In this document: positions 1 to 9,022 of the stretch, in pieces
How the letters are laid out: each line of letters opens with the position of its first letter
Numbering within the stretch: the first letter of the stretch is position 1
From: an uncultured Collinsella sp.
GTDB lineage: Bacteria; Actinomycetota; Coriobacteriia; Coriobacteriales; Coriobacteriaceae
Assembly (NCBI GenBank): GCA_900757505.1
Contig: CAAEOE010000035.1
Span: forward strand, 4,520-68,519
Length of the DNA stretch: 64,000 nucleotides
Direction of reading: 5' to 3'
The notes under the pieces: generated by a model
The model's input: the letters and a program-made list of their open reading frames with translations, nothing else
Told to the model about the DNA's origin: nothing
The model's database searches: none
Position numbers and translations under genes: made by a program

Positions 1-1
1 C

Positions 2-769
2 AAGCCGGTGTTCGACGCACTGGGCGCCGATGTGCGCGTGATCAATGCCGCGCCCGACGGCTTTAACATCAATGTCGACTGCGGCTCTACGCATATTGAG
101 CGCCTGCAGCGCCACGTGGTGGAGCAGGGCCTGGATGTGGGCTTTGCCTACGATGGCGATGCCGACCGCTGCCTGGCCGTGGACGAGCGCGGCCGCGTGG
201 TCGACGGTGACCAGATCCTGTACGTGTGCGGTGTGTACCTGAACAAGCACGGGCGTCTCTCGGGCGGTACCGTGGTGCCGACGATCGCCAGCAACTTTGG
301 CCTGATCAAGTCGTTGGAGCTTGCCGGCCTGAGTGCCGTGACCAGCGGCGTGGGCGACCGTCACGTGTATGCCAAGATGCGCGAGGGCGGCTACAGCCTG
401 GGCGGCGAGCAGACGGGCCATACGATCTTTGGCGATATCGAGCGCACGGGCGACGGCATTATGACCTCGCTGCGCGTGATGGAAGTGATTCGTGCCGAGC
501 GCGAGACGCTCTCGCAGCTCACGGCTCCGTGCAAGCTGCTGCCGCAGGCGCAGGTGGCCGTGCACGTGGCGGACAAGGACGCCGCGCTCGAGAACATGGG
601 CGTGCAGAACGCCATCGCCGAGGCCGAGGCTGCGCTGGCAGGCGAGGGCCGCGTGCTCGTGCGCAAGAGCGGAACCGAGTCGGTTATCCGCGTGCTGGCC
701 GAGGCGCCCGACCAAGCATCCGCCGATGCCGCCATGAAGCGCATCGCCAACGCGCTCGAGGCTTTATAG
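2..769 (+). CDS. glmM: Phosphoglucosamine mutase GlmM (C-terminal part, 5' end outside window)
   Basis: Interconverts glucosamine-6-phosphate and glucosamine-1-phosphate on the route to UDP-GlcNAc and peptidoglycan. The reading frame is open to the left edge, so only about 255 C-terminal residues are seen. The metal-binding loop YDGDADRC, the sugar-binding loop GGEQTGH and the phosphate-binding RKSGTES near the C-terminus identify the alpha-D-phosphohexomutase family. The catalytic phosphoserine lies upstream of the window. Phosphomannomutase is the alternative; GGEQTGH and the overall match favour GlmM. The gene is followed at once by a structured repeat whose first hairpin probably acts as its terminator. 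Confidence 0.93.
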   Translation, partial: KPVFDALGADVRVINAAPDGFNINVDCGSTHIERLQRHVVEQGLDVGFAYDGDADRCLAVDERGRVVDGDQILYVCGVYLNKHGRLSGGTVVPTIASNFGLIKSLELAGLSAVTSGVGDRHVYAKMREGGYSLGGEQTGHTIFGDIERTGDGIMTSLRVMEVIRAERETLSQLTAPCKLLPQAQVAVHVADKDAALENMGVQNAIAEAEAALAGEGRVLVRKSGTESVIRVLAEAPDQASADAAMKRIANALEAL

Positions 770-915
770 CTACGCGGTTTTACCAAACCGCGTAGCTGCT
801 CGACGCTGCAAACGGCCCCAAGCGGCAATCTGACGTTCAATTTCAAGGGCGCGACCAGAAGGTCAGCGCCCTTTCATTTCACGTCACCTTGCTCGCTTGG
901 GGCCGTTTTCGCTGA
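768..915 (+). repeat. Nested-hairpin repeat, copy A1
   Basis: A small hairpin (about 769-795, GCTACGCGGTTT paired with its complement) is followed by the linker CTCGACGCTGC. A long stem then forms between arms 810-824 and 894-908, enclosing a second hairpin around 846-872 (AAGGGCGC with GCGCCCTT). The same order and much of the same sequence recur at 55220-55366 and, inverted, at 60611-60790. Stem differences between copies are compensatory. Confidence 0.8.
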
Positions 916-971
916 CGTTGCCAAGACATTAGCGTCAACGAACTAGTCATTGGGTACCTAGTTATTGGGTG

Positions 972-1013
972 AAAAAAGGGGACGCTGCGGATTGGTTCCG
1001 CGGCGTCCCCTTT
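972..1013 (-). terminator. Rho-independent terminator of the M32 carboxypeptidase gene
   Basis: A 13-bp GC-rich stem at 978-1010 (GGGGACGCTGCGG with its near-complement) is followed on the minus strand by a T-run (972-977). It lies 25 bp past the stop codon of the minus-strand peptidase gene. Confidence 0.85.
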
Positions 1014-1035
1014 GCGTTGGCGTGTCGGTTATGCC

Positions 1036-2610
1036 TTACAGCTCGTAGAGCGTGGTGAACTTGTCTTGGAGGTAGCTGCAGTAGTAGCGGGCATCGAACG
1101 CCATGCCGCACGCGCCCTTGATGAGCTCCGGCGCGTCCTTGGCGCGGCCCCACTGCCAAATGTGCTCGCCCAGCCAGGCACGGACGGGCGCCAGATCGCC
1201 GCTCGCGCAAGCACCGGTAAGGTCGACGCCGTCGCGGCACATGGCCGGCACGAACATGGCGTCGTAGGCGCTGCCCAGCGCATAGGTGGGGAAGTAGCCA
1301 AACGAGCCACCGCTCCAGTGCGTATCCTGCAGACAGCCGTGCGTGTCGTCGGGAACGGGAATGCCCAGGTACTCATCCATAAAGCGATTCCAAAGCGCGG
1401 GGATGTCCTTGGCCATGGCCTCGCCGGCAAACAGCATGCGCTCGATCTGGTAGCGCACCATAACGTGCAGCGGATAGGTGAGCTCATCGGCCTCGGTGCG
1501 GATCAACGACGGCTGCGCGATGTTCACGGCGCGGTAGAGCGTGTCCTCGTCTACGTTGCCGTAGACCTCGGGCGCGTGGCGGCGCAGCACCTCGAGCAGC
1601 GGTCCCATAAAGGCACGGCTGCGGCCCACGGTGTTCTCAAAGAAGCGGCTCTGGCTCTCGTGGATGCCCATGGAGGTGCCGCCCTCCAGGCAGGTGCGCG
1701 CATAGGCGGGATTGACGCCCAGCTCGTACATGGTGTGCCCCGCCTCGTGGATGATGCTGTAGACGTTGGAGATGCAATCGTCCTCGTAGATGTGTGTCGC
1801 GATGCGCGCGTCACCCACGGCAAAGCCCTCGCTAAACGGGTGCTCGGTAAAGGCAAGCGTGGTGTCGTCCAGGTTCAGGCCGACGAGCTTCATCAGGTCG
1901 AAGCTCATGGCGCGCTGGGCGGCCTCGGGCACGCGGACGTGCAAAAAGTCGGCATCGGGCTGCTGGCCGCGCTCGCCGATGGCGTGCACGAGCGGCACGA
2001 CCGTGGCCTTGACCTCGTCGCAAAACGCATCGAAGCTCTTGGTGGAAAGGCCGCGCTCGTACTGGTCGAGCCAAACATCGTATGGGTCGCGCTTGGGGTC
2101 CATGAGCTCGGCCTGATGCTTAAGCTGGGCGACGATTCTATCCACATAGGGCTCAAAGCTCGCCCAGTCATTGGCCGTCTTGGCCTTGTGCCACACGGCG
2201 TCGGCCTCGCAGGTGAGCCTGGTCCAGGCCTCGGCCTCCTCGGTGGGGATGACGCTTGCTTCGCGCTGGTCGCGGCCGAGCACGCGGATCTCGTCGAGCA
2301 GCTGCGGGTCGTCGATCTTGCCGCCGGCGACGGTCTCGCGTGCTAGCGAGCGCACAAGTTCGACAGACTTTTCGCTGGTCAGAAGCTTATGGTGCTCGCC
2401 GGCAAGGGTGCCCATGGCGTCGGCACGGGCGGCGGCACCGTTGGCGGGAGCAATGGTCGCGCCGTCAAACTCGGCAATCTTGAGCAGGTACTCGCGGGTC
2501 CACAGCTTGCCCTCGAGCTTGCGGAATTTTTTAACGGCCTTATCGACCTTCATGCCTTTGGGCGTCTTGCCCGCTGCGGGCTTGGCCTTCTTATCGAGTT
2601 TCTTTCCCAT
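1036..2610 (-). CDS. Carboxypeptidase Taq family (M32) metallopeptidase
   Basis: Zinc-dependent carboxypeptidase of family M32, about 524 residues, the usual length; expected to act in the cytoplasm since no signal peptide is seen. HEAGH at about residues 288-292 supplies two zinc ligands and the catalytic Glu. GIHESQSRFFEN about 25 residues later contains the family HES motif with the third ligand. The start at 2610 is preferred over an upstream in-frame ATG at 2655 because AAGGAT sits about 7 bases before it. The first 30 residues are Lys-rich (MGKKLDKKAKPAA), an unusual basic extension. The gene is divergent from pheS, and its 5' end faces the pheS T-box leader. Confidence 0.9.
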   Translation of the reverse strand: MGKKLDKKAKPAAGKTPKGMKVDKAVKKFRKLEGKLWTREYLLKIAEFDGATIAPANGAAARADAMGTLAGEHHKLLTSEKSVELVRSLARETVAGGKIDDPQLLDEIRVLGRDQREASVIPTEEAEAWTRLTCEADAVWHKAKTANDWASFEPYVDRIVAQLKHQAELMDPKRDPYDVWLDQYERGLSTKSFDAFCDEVKATVVPLVHAIGERGQQPDADFLHVRVPEAAQRAMSFDLMKLVGLNLDDTTLAFTEHPFSEGFAVGDARIATHIYEDDCISNVYSIIHEAGHTMYELGVNPAYARTCLEGGTSMGIHESQSRFFENTVGRSRAFMGPLLEVLRRHAPEVYGNVDEDTLYRAVNIAQPSLIRTEADELTYPLHVMVRYQIERMLFAGEAMAKDIPALWNRFMDEYLGIPVPDDTHGCLQDTHWSGGSFGYFPTYALGSAYDAMFVPAMCRDGVDLTGACASGDLAPVRAWLGEHIWQWGRAKDAPELIKGACGMAFDARYYCSYLQDKFTTLYEL

Positions 2611-2744
2611 ACCGTATCCTTGATCTCGCGAGCCGAGCGCCACGGATGGGCGCACGGCCAGTTTGCACAGCTACTTGCCTTGTACCCAGCACGAACAAAA
2701 CGGAACGCGGCGATACGCCCGCACAATGTGCTATCCTATAGCCC

Positions 2745-3030
2745 AATGCGTTGACGGAGAGGGTTTTGCCCGCCGCGTCGCCGGCAAGAGAGGGAAGGTC
2801 ATGGGCTGCAAGCCTTCCTGCGGTGGCAAGGGCCAAGCGTTCACTCCCGAGCAGCGACCTCAACGGGCGCGCGGCCAGTGGCGGCGATGTCCCCAGTAGG
2901 GAAGCCGTGAGCCTCGCGACAAGGGGCAAAGAGTGGGCGCGACGGGCCAGACATCCGTCGGGTCAAACAAGGTGGTACCGCGGAATTCAACCGTCCTTGG
3001 GCAATGCACATGCCCGAGGGCGGTTTTTTG
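2745..3030 (+). promoter_or_regulatory. T-box riboswitch controlling pheST
   Basis: The diagnostic T-box sequence AAGGTGGTACCGCGG lies at about 2968-2982. It is followed by a terminator hairpin (2991-3022, CCGTCCTTGGGC with GCCCGAGGGCGG) and six Ts. A stem I apical segment GGCTGCAAGCC is visible at about 2803-2813. A candidate UUC (Phe) specifier is at 2840-2842. By the known mechanism, uncharged tRNA-Phe pairs with the leader and lets transcription continue into pheS. The specifier is my reading by eye; the T-box and terminator are clear. Confidence 0.92.
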
Positions 3031-3115
3031 TTACCGAACCGGGCCGCGTTTTCGCAACGTCAGACGGCGGCAGCCGCCTCGGCAAGCGGGGAGCGCGAGA
3101 GACGAAAGGGAAGAC

Positions 3116-4192
3116 ATGAGTCTGATTGATGATCTGGTCAAACTCGAGGAAGAGGCCAAGGAGCTCGTCGCAGGCGCCGACGACGCCGCCAAGCTCGAGG
3201 CTGCGCGCGTTGAGCTGCTCGGCCGCAAGGGCCGCATCACCGGCCTGATGCGCATGATGGGCAAGCTCGCCCCCGAGGATCGTCCCATGATGGGCAAGCG
3301 CGCCAACGAGATGCGCCAGCTGATCGAGGGCATGCTCGACGAGCGCACCACCGAGATGAAGGCCGCCGCCCTCAAGCACGCACTCGAGCACGAGGCCGTC
3401 GACATTACGCTGCCGGGCATCCGTCCGCAGATCGGTCACCAGCATCTGATCAAACAGATCATCGAGGAGGCCGAGGACATCTTCTGCGGCATCGGCTACA
3501 CCGTCGAGTCCGGCCCCATGGTCGACACCTCCTACTACAACTTCACCGCGCTCAACGCCCCCATGGATCATCCGAGCCGTTCGGCCCGCGATACCTTCTA
3601 CGTGGTCGACAACAACCCCGGCAGCGTCGCGCACCCCGAGGCTCACGCCCACGGCGAGTCCGACGTACTGCTGCGCACCCAGACCTCGGGCGTGCAGATC
3701 CACACCATGGAGTCGCAAAAGCCGCCCATCTACATGATCTGCCCGGGCACCGTCTACCGTCCCGACACGGCCGATGCCTGCCACCTGCCGCAGTTCAACC
3801 AGATCGAGGGCCTGGTCGTCGACGAGGGCATCACCTTTGGCGATCTTAAGGGCACGCTCGACTACTTTGTTAAGTGCATGTTTGGCGAGGACCGCAAGAC
3901 GCGCTACCGCCCGCACTTCTTCCCCTTCACCGAGCCGAGCTGCGAGGTGGACGTGAGCTGCCACGTGTGCGGCGGCAAGGGCTGCAACTTCTGCAAGCAC
4001 AGCGGCTGGATCGAGATCCTGGGCTGCGGCATGGTCGACCCCAACGTCCTGATTAACTGCGGCATCGACCCCGAGAAGTACACCGGCTTCGCCTTTGGTA
4101 TTGGCGCCGAGCGCGTCGCGGCACTGCGCTACGACCTGCCCGACCTCAGAACGCTCATGACGGGCGATATGCGTTTTCTGAATCAGTTCTAG
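3116..4192 (+). CDS. pheS: Phenylalanine--tRNA ligase alpha subunit
   Basis: Catalytic subunit of the (alphabeta)2 enzyme that charges tRNA-Phe. 358 residues, typical length. The N-terminal helical tRNA-binding region (residues 1-85) is followed by the class II core. Motif 2 appears as RTQTSGVQIHTM near residue 190 and motif 3 as FGIGAERVAAL near residue 327. The frame is open further upstream across the T-box, but the ATG at 3116 follows GAAAGGG by 5-6 bases and comes after the leader terminator, so it is the start. pheT follows after 184 bp that hold an imperfect palindrome. Confidence 0.97.
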   Translation: MSLIDDLVKLEEEAKELVAGADDAAKLEAARVELLGRKGRITGLMRMMGKLAPEDRPMMGKRANEMRQLIEGMLDERTTEMKAAALKHALEHEAVDITLPGIRPQIGHQHLIKQIIEEAEDIFCGIGYTVESGPMVDTSYYNFTALNAPMDHPSRSARDTFYVVDNNPGSVAHPEAHAHGESDVLLRTQTSGVQIHTMESQKPPIYMICPGTVYRPDTADACHLPQFNQIEGLVVDEGITFGDLKGTLDYFVKCMFGEDRKTRYRPHFFPFTEPSCEVDVSCHVCGGKGCNFCKHSGWIEILGCGMVDPNVLINCGIDPEKYTGFAFGIGAERVAALRYDLPDLRTLMTGDMRFLNQF

Positions 4193-4200
4193 GCTGCGGC

Positions 4201-4293
4201 TTGCCCAAGCACGGCACCTCGGCGCTCATTCGTCGCTTGCGTACCAAAGTACGCGGCGCTCCTCTTTCGGGCCGATCTGCCGCACTTGGACAA
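4201..4293. repeat. Imperfect nested palindrome between pheS and pheT
   Basis: Outer arms 4201-4223 and 4271-4293 pair in three blocks (TTGcCCAAG, CGGCA, CGGC). The centre is a perfect short hairpin, GCGTACcaaaGTACGC (4239-4254). The central hairpin and flanking CCTCTTTC closely match the centre of the repeat at 55220-55366. No T-run follows, so a simple terminator role is unlikely. Confidence 0.65.
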
Positions 4294-4376
4294 CCCTCGC
4301 TTTGTAAGGAATGTTCACAAAGTTGAAGTTTCCACCTGCATCTTTTCGCAGGCTTTCAGTATGAAAGGAGAGCTAG

Positions 4377-6830
4377 ATGCGTGTTTCTTACGACTGGCTC
4401 AAGACCATGATCGATATTCCGGAGGATCCCAAGACCCTTTCGGACGAATATATCCGTACCGGCACCGAGGTCGAGGCGATCGACACCGTGGGCGAGTCCT
4501 TCGACCACGTGGTGACCGCCAAGGTGCTCACCAAGACCCCGCACCCCGATAGCGACCACATGTATGTGTGCTCGGTCGACGTGGGCGACAAGAACCTCGA
4601 CGCCGACGGCAACCCCGCCCCGCTGCAGATCGTCTGCGGCGCGCAGAACTTCGAGACCGGTGACCACATCGTCACGGCCATGATCGGCGCTGTCCTGCCC
4701 GGCGACGTCAAGATCAAGAAGAGCAAGCTTCGCGGCGTCGTGTCCATGGGCATGAACTGCTCCGCGCGCGAGCTCGGCCTGGGCGGCGACCACTCCGGCA
4801 TCATGATCCTGCCCGAGGATACGCCCTGCGGCATGCCGTTTGCCGAGTACGTGGGCTCGAGCGACACCGTGCTCGACTGCGAGATCACGCCCAACCGCCC
4901 CGACTGCCTGTCCATGATCGGCATGGCCCGCGAGACCGGCGCCATCTTCGACCGCGATTTCCACGTTGAGCTGCCCGCCATCAAGGCCGAGACCGGCCGC
5001 GCGACCGACGACGAGCTTTCCGTCGAGATTGCCGACGAGGGCCTGTGCGACCGCTACGTTGCCCGCATCGTGCGCAACGTGAAGGTCGGTCCGTCGCCCG
5101 ACTGGATGGTCAAGCGCCTCAACGCCCTGGGCGTGCGCCCGCACAACAACATCGTCGACATCACCAACTACGTGATGATGCTCACCGGCCAGCCGCTGCA
5201 CGCCTTTGACCTCGACACCTTTGCCGAGCGCGATGGCCATCGTCGCGTTGTGGTTCGCGCCGCCCAGCAGGATGAGAAGTTCACGACGCTCGATGGCGAG
5301 GAGCGCACGCTCGACGCCGGCATGGGCCTCATCACCGACGGCGAGCGCCCTGTGGCGTTGGCCGGCGTCATGGGCGGCATGGATTCCGAGATCGAGGACG
5401 ATACCGTCGATGTGATGGTCGAGAGCGCCTGCTTCAATGCCGGCCGCACCTCGCACACCAGCCGTGACCTGTCGCTGATCTCCGACGCCTCCATCCGCTT
5501 TGAGCGCCAGGTCGACGAGACCGGCTGCGTGGACGTCGCCAATGTGACGTGCGCGCTTATCGAGGAGATCGCCGGCGGCGAGGTCGCCCCCGGCTATGTG
5601 GACGTGTTCCCCGCGCCCAAGACCATCGACAGCATCAAGCTGCGCCTGGCCCGCGTGCACGCCATCTGCGGTGCCGACATCGAGCCCGACTTTATCGAGC
5701 GCTCGCTCACCCGCCTGGGCTGCACCGTCGAGCGCGACGGCGAGGACTTTATGGTCACGCCGCCGAGCTTCCGTCCCGACCTGCCGCGTGAGATCGACCT
5801 GATCGAGGAGGTCCTGCGCCTATGGGGCATGGGTCGCGTCACGGCAACCATTCCGGCTGCCAAGAACCACATCGGCGGTCTGACGCGCGAGCAGAAGCTT
5901 ACCCGCAAGGTCGGCGAGATCCTGCGCGCCTGTGGCCTCAACGAGACCACGACCTTTGGCTTTGCTGCCCCGGGCGACCTGGAGAAGATTGGCATGTCCA
6001 CCGAGGGCCGCGGCTGCCCCGTGGTGCTCATGAACCCGCTGGTAGCCGAGCAGACCGAGATGCGTCGTTCGCTGCTGCCGGGCCTGCTGCAGTCCGTGGC
6101 CTACAACGAGGCACACGGTACGCCCAACGTGCACCTGTACGAGGTCGGTAGCCTGTTCCACGGTCGCGAGAACGCCAGCCTGCCCAAGGAGACCAAGTCC
6201 GTGGCGGGTGTGCTCTCGGGCCAGTGGAGCGAGCGGTCCTGGAACATGAAGTACCGCAAGCTGCGCTTCTTCTTTGGCAAGGGCATTGTCGAGGAGCTAC
6301 TCGCCCAGCTGCGCATCGAGAAGGTTCGCTTCCGTCCCGTCGAGGGCGAGGGCTACGCTTTCTTGCAGCCGGGTCGTGCGGCCGAGGTTCTGTCGGGCGG
6401 TACCGTGCTGGGCTGGGTTGGCGAGATCCACCCCGAGGCGCGCGAGGCGATGGGCATCGACGAGGTCGTCGTTGCCTTTGAGCTCGATCTGGACAAGCTG
6501 ATCAAGGGCGCCCGCAACCAGGAGAACTACCGCGAGTTCTCGCAGTACCCGGCTGTTGAACACGACCTTGCTATCGTGGTCGACAACGCTGTGACCTGCG
6601 AGGATCTTGAGCGCCGTATTACCAGCGCCGGCGGCAAGCTGCTCGAGGGCGTGCGCCTGTTCGACGTCTACCGTGATCCGGTCCGCGTGGGTGTGGGCAA
6701 GAAGTCCATGGCCTTTGCGCTTACGTATCGCTCCGACGACCACACGCTCACCAGCGAAGAGGTCGAGAAAGCGCACCAGAAGATCGTCACCAAGGTGTGC
6801 AAGGGTGTGAACGGCGAGGTCCGCGGATAG
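4377..6830 (+). CDS. pheT: Phenylalanine--tRNA ligase beta subunit
   Basis: Editing and tRNA-binding partner of PheS. 817 residues, normal for the bacterial long form. An OB-fold EMAP-like domain is visible at about residues 40-150, then the B3/B4 editing domain (about 210-385, with GVRPHNNIVDITNYVM), B5, a catalytic-like core, and an FDX-ACB anticodon-binding domain in the last 95 residues. The ATG follows AAAGGAGAG. It is co-directional with pheS and presumably under the same T-box control. Confidence 0.97.
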   Translation: MRVSYDWLKTMIDIPEDPKTLSDEYIRTGTEVEAIDTVGESFDHVVTAKVLTKTPHPDSDHMYVCSVDVGDKNLDADGNPAPLQIVCGAQNFETGDHIVTAMIGAVLPGDVKIKKSKLRGVVSMGMNCSARELGLGGDHSGIMILPEDTPCGMPFAEYVGSSDTVLDCEITPNRPDCLSMIGMARETGAIFDRDFHVELPAIKAETGRATDDELSVEIADEGLCDRYVARIVRNVKVGPSPDWMVKRLNALGVRPHNNIVDITNYVMMLTGQPLHAFDLDTFAERDGHRRVVVRAAQQDEKFTTLDGEERTLDAGMGLITDGERPVALAGVMGGMDSEIEDDTVDVMVESACFNAGRTSHTSRDLSLISDASIRFERQVDETGCVDVANVTCALIEEIAGGEVAPGYVDVFPAPKTIDSIKLRLARVHAICGADIEPDFIERSLTRLGCTVERDGEDFMVTPPSFRPDLPREIDLIEEVLRLWGMGRVTATIPAAKNHIGGLTREQKLTRKVGEILRACGLNETTTFGFAAPGDLEKIGMSTEGRGCPVVLMNPLVAEQTEMRRSLLPGLLQSVAYNEAHGTPNVHLYEVGSLFHGRENASLPKETKSVAGVLSGQWSERSWNMKYRKLRFFFGKGIVEELLAQLRIEKVRFRPVEGEGYAFLQPGRAAEVLSGGTVLGWVGEIHPEAREAMGIDEVVVAFELDLDKLIKGARNQENYREFSQYPAVEHDLAIVVDNAVTCEDLERRITSAGGKLLEGVRLFDVYRDPVRVGVGKKSMAFALTYRSDDHTLTSEEVEKAHQKIVTKVCKGVNGEVRG

Positions 6831-6941
6831 GGCTTGCGCTGGGGGCGTAGGGCCTGATGGCGGTTGCTGTGGGCTCTGCGTGACCGCGGTGTTCGGAATA
6901 AGGCATCGTTGAGCCTGCATATATGACACGCGCATTACATA

Positions 6942-6975
6942 ACGGCGTGCTGCTTTGTCGGCAGCGCGCCGTTTT
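6942..6975 (+). terminator. Terminator-like hairpin after pheT
   Basis: ACGGCGTGCTGC pairs with GGCAGCGCGCCGT and is followed by TTTT. It lies 110 bp after the pheT stop and overlaps the -35 region of the nik promoter. Confidence 0.65.
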
Positions 6976-7021
6976 GCTATGATAGCCCGCGGCGTGTTAC
7001 GAATCTGACAATACGTAACAC
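6955..7021 (+). promoter_or_regulatory. nikM promoter with NikR-like operator
   Basis: TTGTCG (6955-6960) and TATGAT (6978-6983) are 17 bases apart and form a plausible sigma70 promoter. Immediately downstream is the inverted repeat GTGTTAC-N14-GTAACAC (6994-7000 and 7015-7021). The spacing and half-sites match the form I recall for NikR operators in some bacteria. A repressor bound here would cover the transcription start. No nikR gene is in the window. Confidence 0.65.
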
Positions 7022-7078
7022 TGGCAAGGTAATTCAGGCGGCGTTGCAATTCTGTGCGCCGACAACCGGGAGGCGTAC

Positions 7079-8164
7079 ATGCACATTCCAGATAACTATC
7101 TGTCCCCGCAGACCGATGCCGTCATGGCGGTGGCAATGGTGCCCGTTTGGGTCCACTGCATCAAGAAGGTGCGCGCCACGCTCGATCGCGAGCACATGGC
7201 TTTCCTGGGCATCTGCGCCGCGTTCTCCTTCCTGCTCATGATGTTCAATGTGCCGCTGCCCGGCGGTACCACGGGTCACGCCGTCGGCGGCGCACTCATC
7301 GCGCTGCTGCTGGGCCCCGAGGCCGCGGCTATCGCTGTCTCGGTCGCGCTGGCGCTGCAGGCGCTGCTGTTTGGCGACGGCGGCATCCTGTCCTTTGGAG
7401 CCAACTGCTTTAACATGGCATTTGTGCTGCCGTTTGTTGCCGCCATGGTATTCCGCGCGCTCAACAGCCGCCTGCACGACAAGAGCTGGGGTACCTCGGT
7501 TTCTGCCATCGTGAGCGGCTGGGTTGGCTTGTGCGTGGCTGCCCTTTGCGCTGCCATCGAGTTTGGCATTCAGCCGATGCTCTTCACCAACGCCTCGGGT
7601 GCTCCGCTGTACTGCCCCTTCCCGCTGTCTGTTTCCATTCCTGCCATGATGATTCCGCATATGCTGGTTGCCGGTGTCGTCGAGGGCGTGGCGACGGCCG
7701 CCATCTACGGTTTCATTAAGAAGACGGCGCCGAGCGTTATCGTCGGGCCCGAGGCCGTCGATGGTCAGCTTGCTGCCGAGGGCGCTGCTGCCAAGAAGAC
7801 CTCGCTGGTCCCCACGCTCATCCTGGTCGCTGTGCTCGTGGTGGCTACGCCGCTGGGTTTGCTTGCTACCGGTGACGCCTGGGGTGAGTGGGACGCCGAG
7901 GGCGCTGCAACTGCCGTCCAGGAGGCTGGCGACGACAGCCTGCAGGCTTCGGTCGGCCTCGATACCCCGACCTTTGCCGACGCACTGCCCACGGGCGATT
8001 ATCTGCAGGCCTATTCCGAGGAGCAGGGTCTTGGCTTTGCCGGCCAGGCTGCCATGTATATCCTCTCGGGCGTAATTGGCGTGGCGGTGCTCACCATCGC
8101 ATTTCGTTTGATATCGCTGACGGTTAAGGAAAACGGGGCCCATGGCGACGGTCGAGCTGCCTAG
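7079..8164 (+). CDS. nikM: ECF transporter substrate-specific component NikM/CbiM with C-terminal NikN-like part
   Basis: Integral membrane S-component for Ni2+ or Co2+ uptake. The mature N-terminus begins MHIPDNYLS; the His at position 2 belongs to the metal site, and the MHIPD form is more typical of NikM than of CbiM (MHIMEG). About six membrane segments fill residues 10-225. A linker follows, then a second pair of hydrophobic segments (about 240-262 and 335-355), which resembles a fused NikN/CbiN small subunit. 361 residues. The start follows GGGAGG. The NikR-like operator upstream favours nickel, but cobalt cannot be excluded. Confidence 0.85.
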   Translation: MHIPDNYLSPQTDAVMAVAMVPVWVHCIKKVRATLDREHMAFLGICAAFSFLLMMFNVPLPGGTTGHAVGGALIALLLGPEAAAIAVSVALALQALLFGDGGILSFGANCFNMAFVLPFVAAMVFRALNSRLHDKSWGTSVSAIVSGWVGLCVAALCAAIEFGIQPMLFTNASGAPLYCPFPLSVSIPAMMIPHMLVAGVVEGVATAAIYGFIKKTAPSVIVGPEAVDGQLAAEGAAAKKTSLVPTLILVAVLVVATPLGLLATGDAWGEWDAEGAATAVQEAGDDSLQASVGLDTPTFADALPTGDYLQAYSEEQGLGFAGQAAMYILSGVIGVAVLTIAFRLISLTVKENGAHGDGRAA

Positions 8165-8978
8165 CTGGCTTGCGGACGAGCAGCGTTACGAGCCCACGGG
8201 CGCTCGGCATCGCGTAATGCAACAGAATGTCCTGCACCTGGCGAGCCTGCTTGAGCGGGTTCGCCTGGGTGGAGGCGCGCACGAGGGCGGGTCGATGGTC
8301 GACCGCGCCCTTTCTTGCGTTTCGGCTCCGGTGCGCCTGGTGGGGATGTTCGTTTGCGTCCTGTGCGTGTGTCTGACACAGAGCCCGCTGTACCTCATGT
8401 TGATGGCGGCCATTGCGCTGGTGCTCGTTGCCGTGCGCCCCGTACGCGGGCTGCGGGCAACCTTTGTGCCGGCGTTGGCTGCCGCGGGGTTTGCCGTGGT
8501 TCTGGCGCTTCCTGCCTTGCTGCTGGACGCTTCTGCCGCGGGCGCCATGCTCAAGATTGCGCTCAAGACCTTCATTAACGTGTCGCTGGTGCTGGGTGTT
8601 TCGTGGACCCTCACGTGGAGCCGCATGTCGGCGGCGCTCAAGATGTTGCGCCTGCCCGACGAGGTTATCTTTACCTTTGATATGGCACTCAAGCATATCG
8701 AGGTGCTGGGACGCACGGCGCACGAACTGTGCGAATCGGTCATGCTGCGCAGCGTTGGCCGTGCGCCTGAGGGATTTTCGCGTACCGATTCGATCGCGGG
8801 TATCATGGGCATGACCTTTATCAAGGCGATGGAATGCAGCCGCGCGATGGATGAGGCCATGCTCTGCCGCGGCTTTGCCGGCGCGTATCCGGCTCCCGCG
8901 CGGAGCGGCTTTGGCTGGCGCGATGCGGTCTATGCGGTCGGCGTGGCGCTGCTGGCGGTGTTGTGCGCGGTGCTGTAG
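8142..8978 (+). CDS. nikQ: ECF transporter transmembrane (T) component NikQ/CbiQ
   Basis: Couples the S-component to the ATPase. 278 residues with several hydrophobic segments between about 65 and 150 and one at the C-terminus. A cytoplasmic helical region contains short Ala/Arg motifs of the CbiQ family (MLRSVGRAPEGF; AMLCRGFAG). It overlaps nikM by 23 bp, which implies translational coupling. Confidence 0.85.
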   Translation: MATVELPSWLADEQRYEPTGARHRVMQQNVLHLASLLERVRLGGGAHEGGSMVDRALSCVSAPVRLVGMFVCVLCVCLTQSPLYLMLMAAIALVLVAVRPVRGLRATFVPALAAAGFAVVLALPALLLDASAAGAMLKIALKTFINVSLVLGVSWTLTWSRMSAALKMLRLPDEVIFTFDMALKHIEVLGRTAHELCESVMLRSVGRAPEGFSRTDSIAGIMGMTFIKAMECSRAMDEAMLCRGFAGAYPAPARSGFGWRDAVYAVGVALLAVLCAVL

Positions 8979-9022
8979 CGCGGGCGGTCGATCCGTCGAT
9001 GTGAATAGGGAAGGGCGACGTT

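Noticed and set aside
2933..3115. Upstream extension of PheS by 61 residues
   Set aside because: It would translate the T-box and terminator; family length and the ribosome site support the ATG at 3116.
6831..7078. Cobalamin riboswitch upstream of the metal transporter
   Set aside because: No B12-box-like sequence or suitable junction could be seen; the space is explained by a terminator, promoter and NikR-like palindrome.
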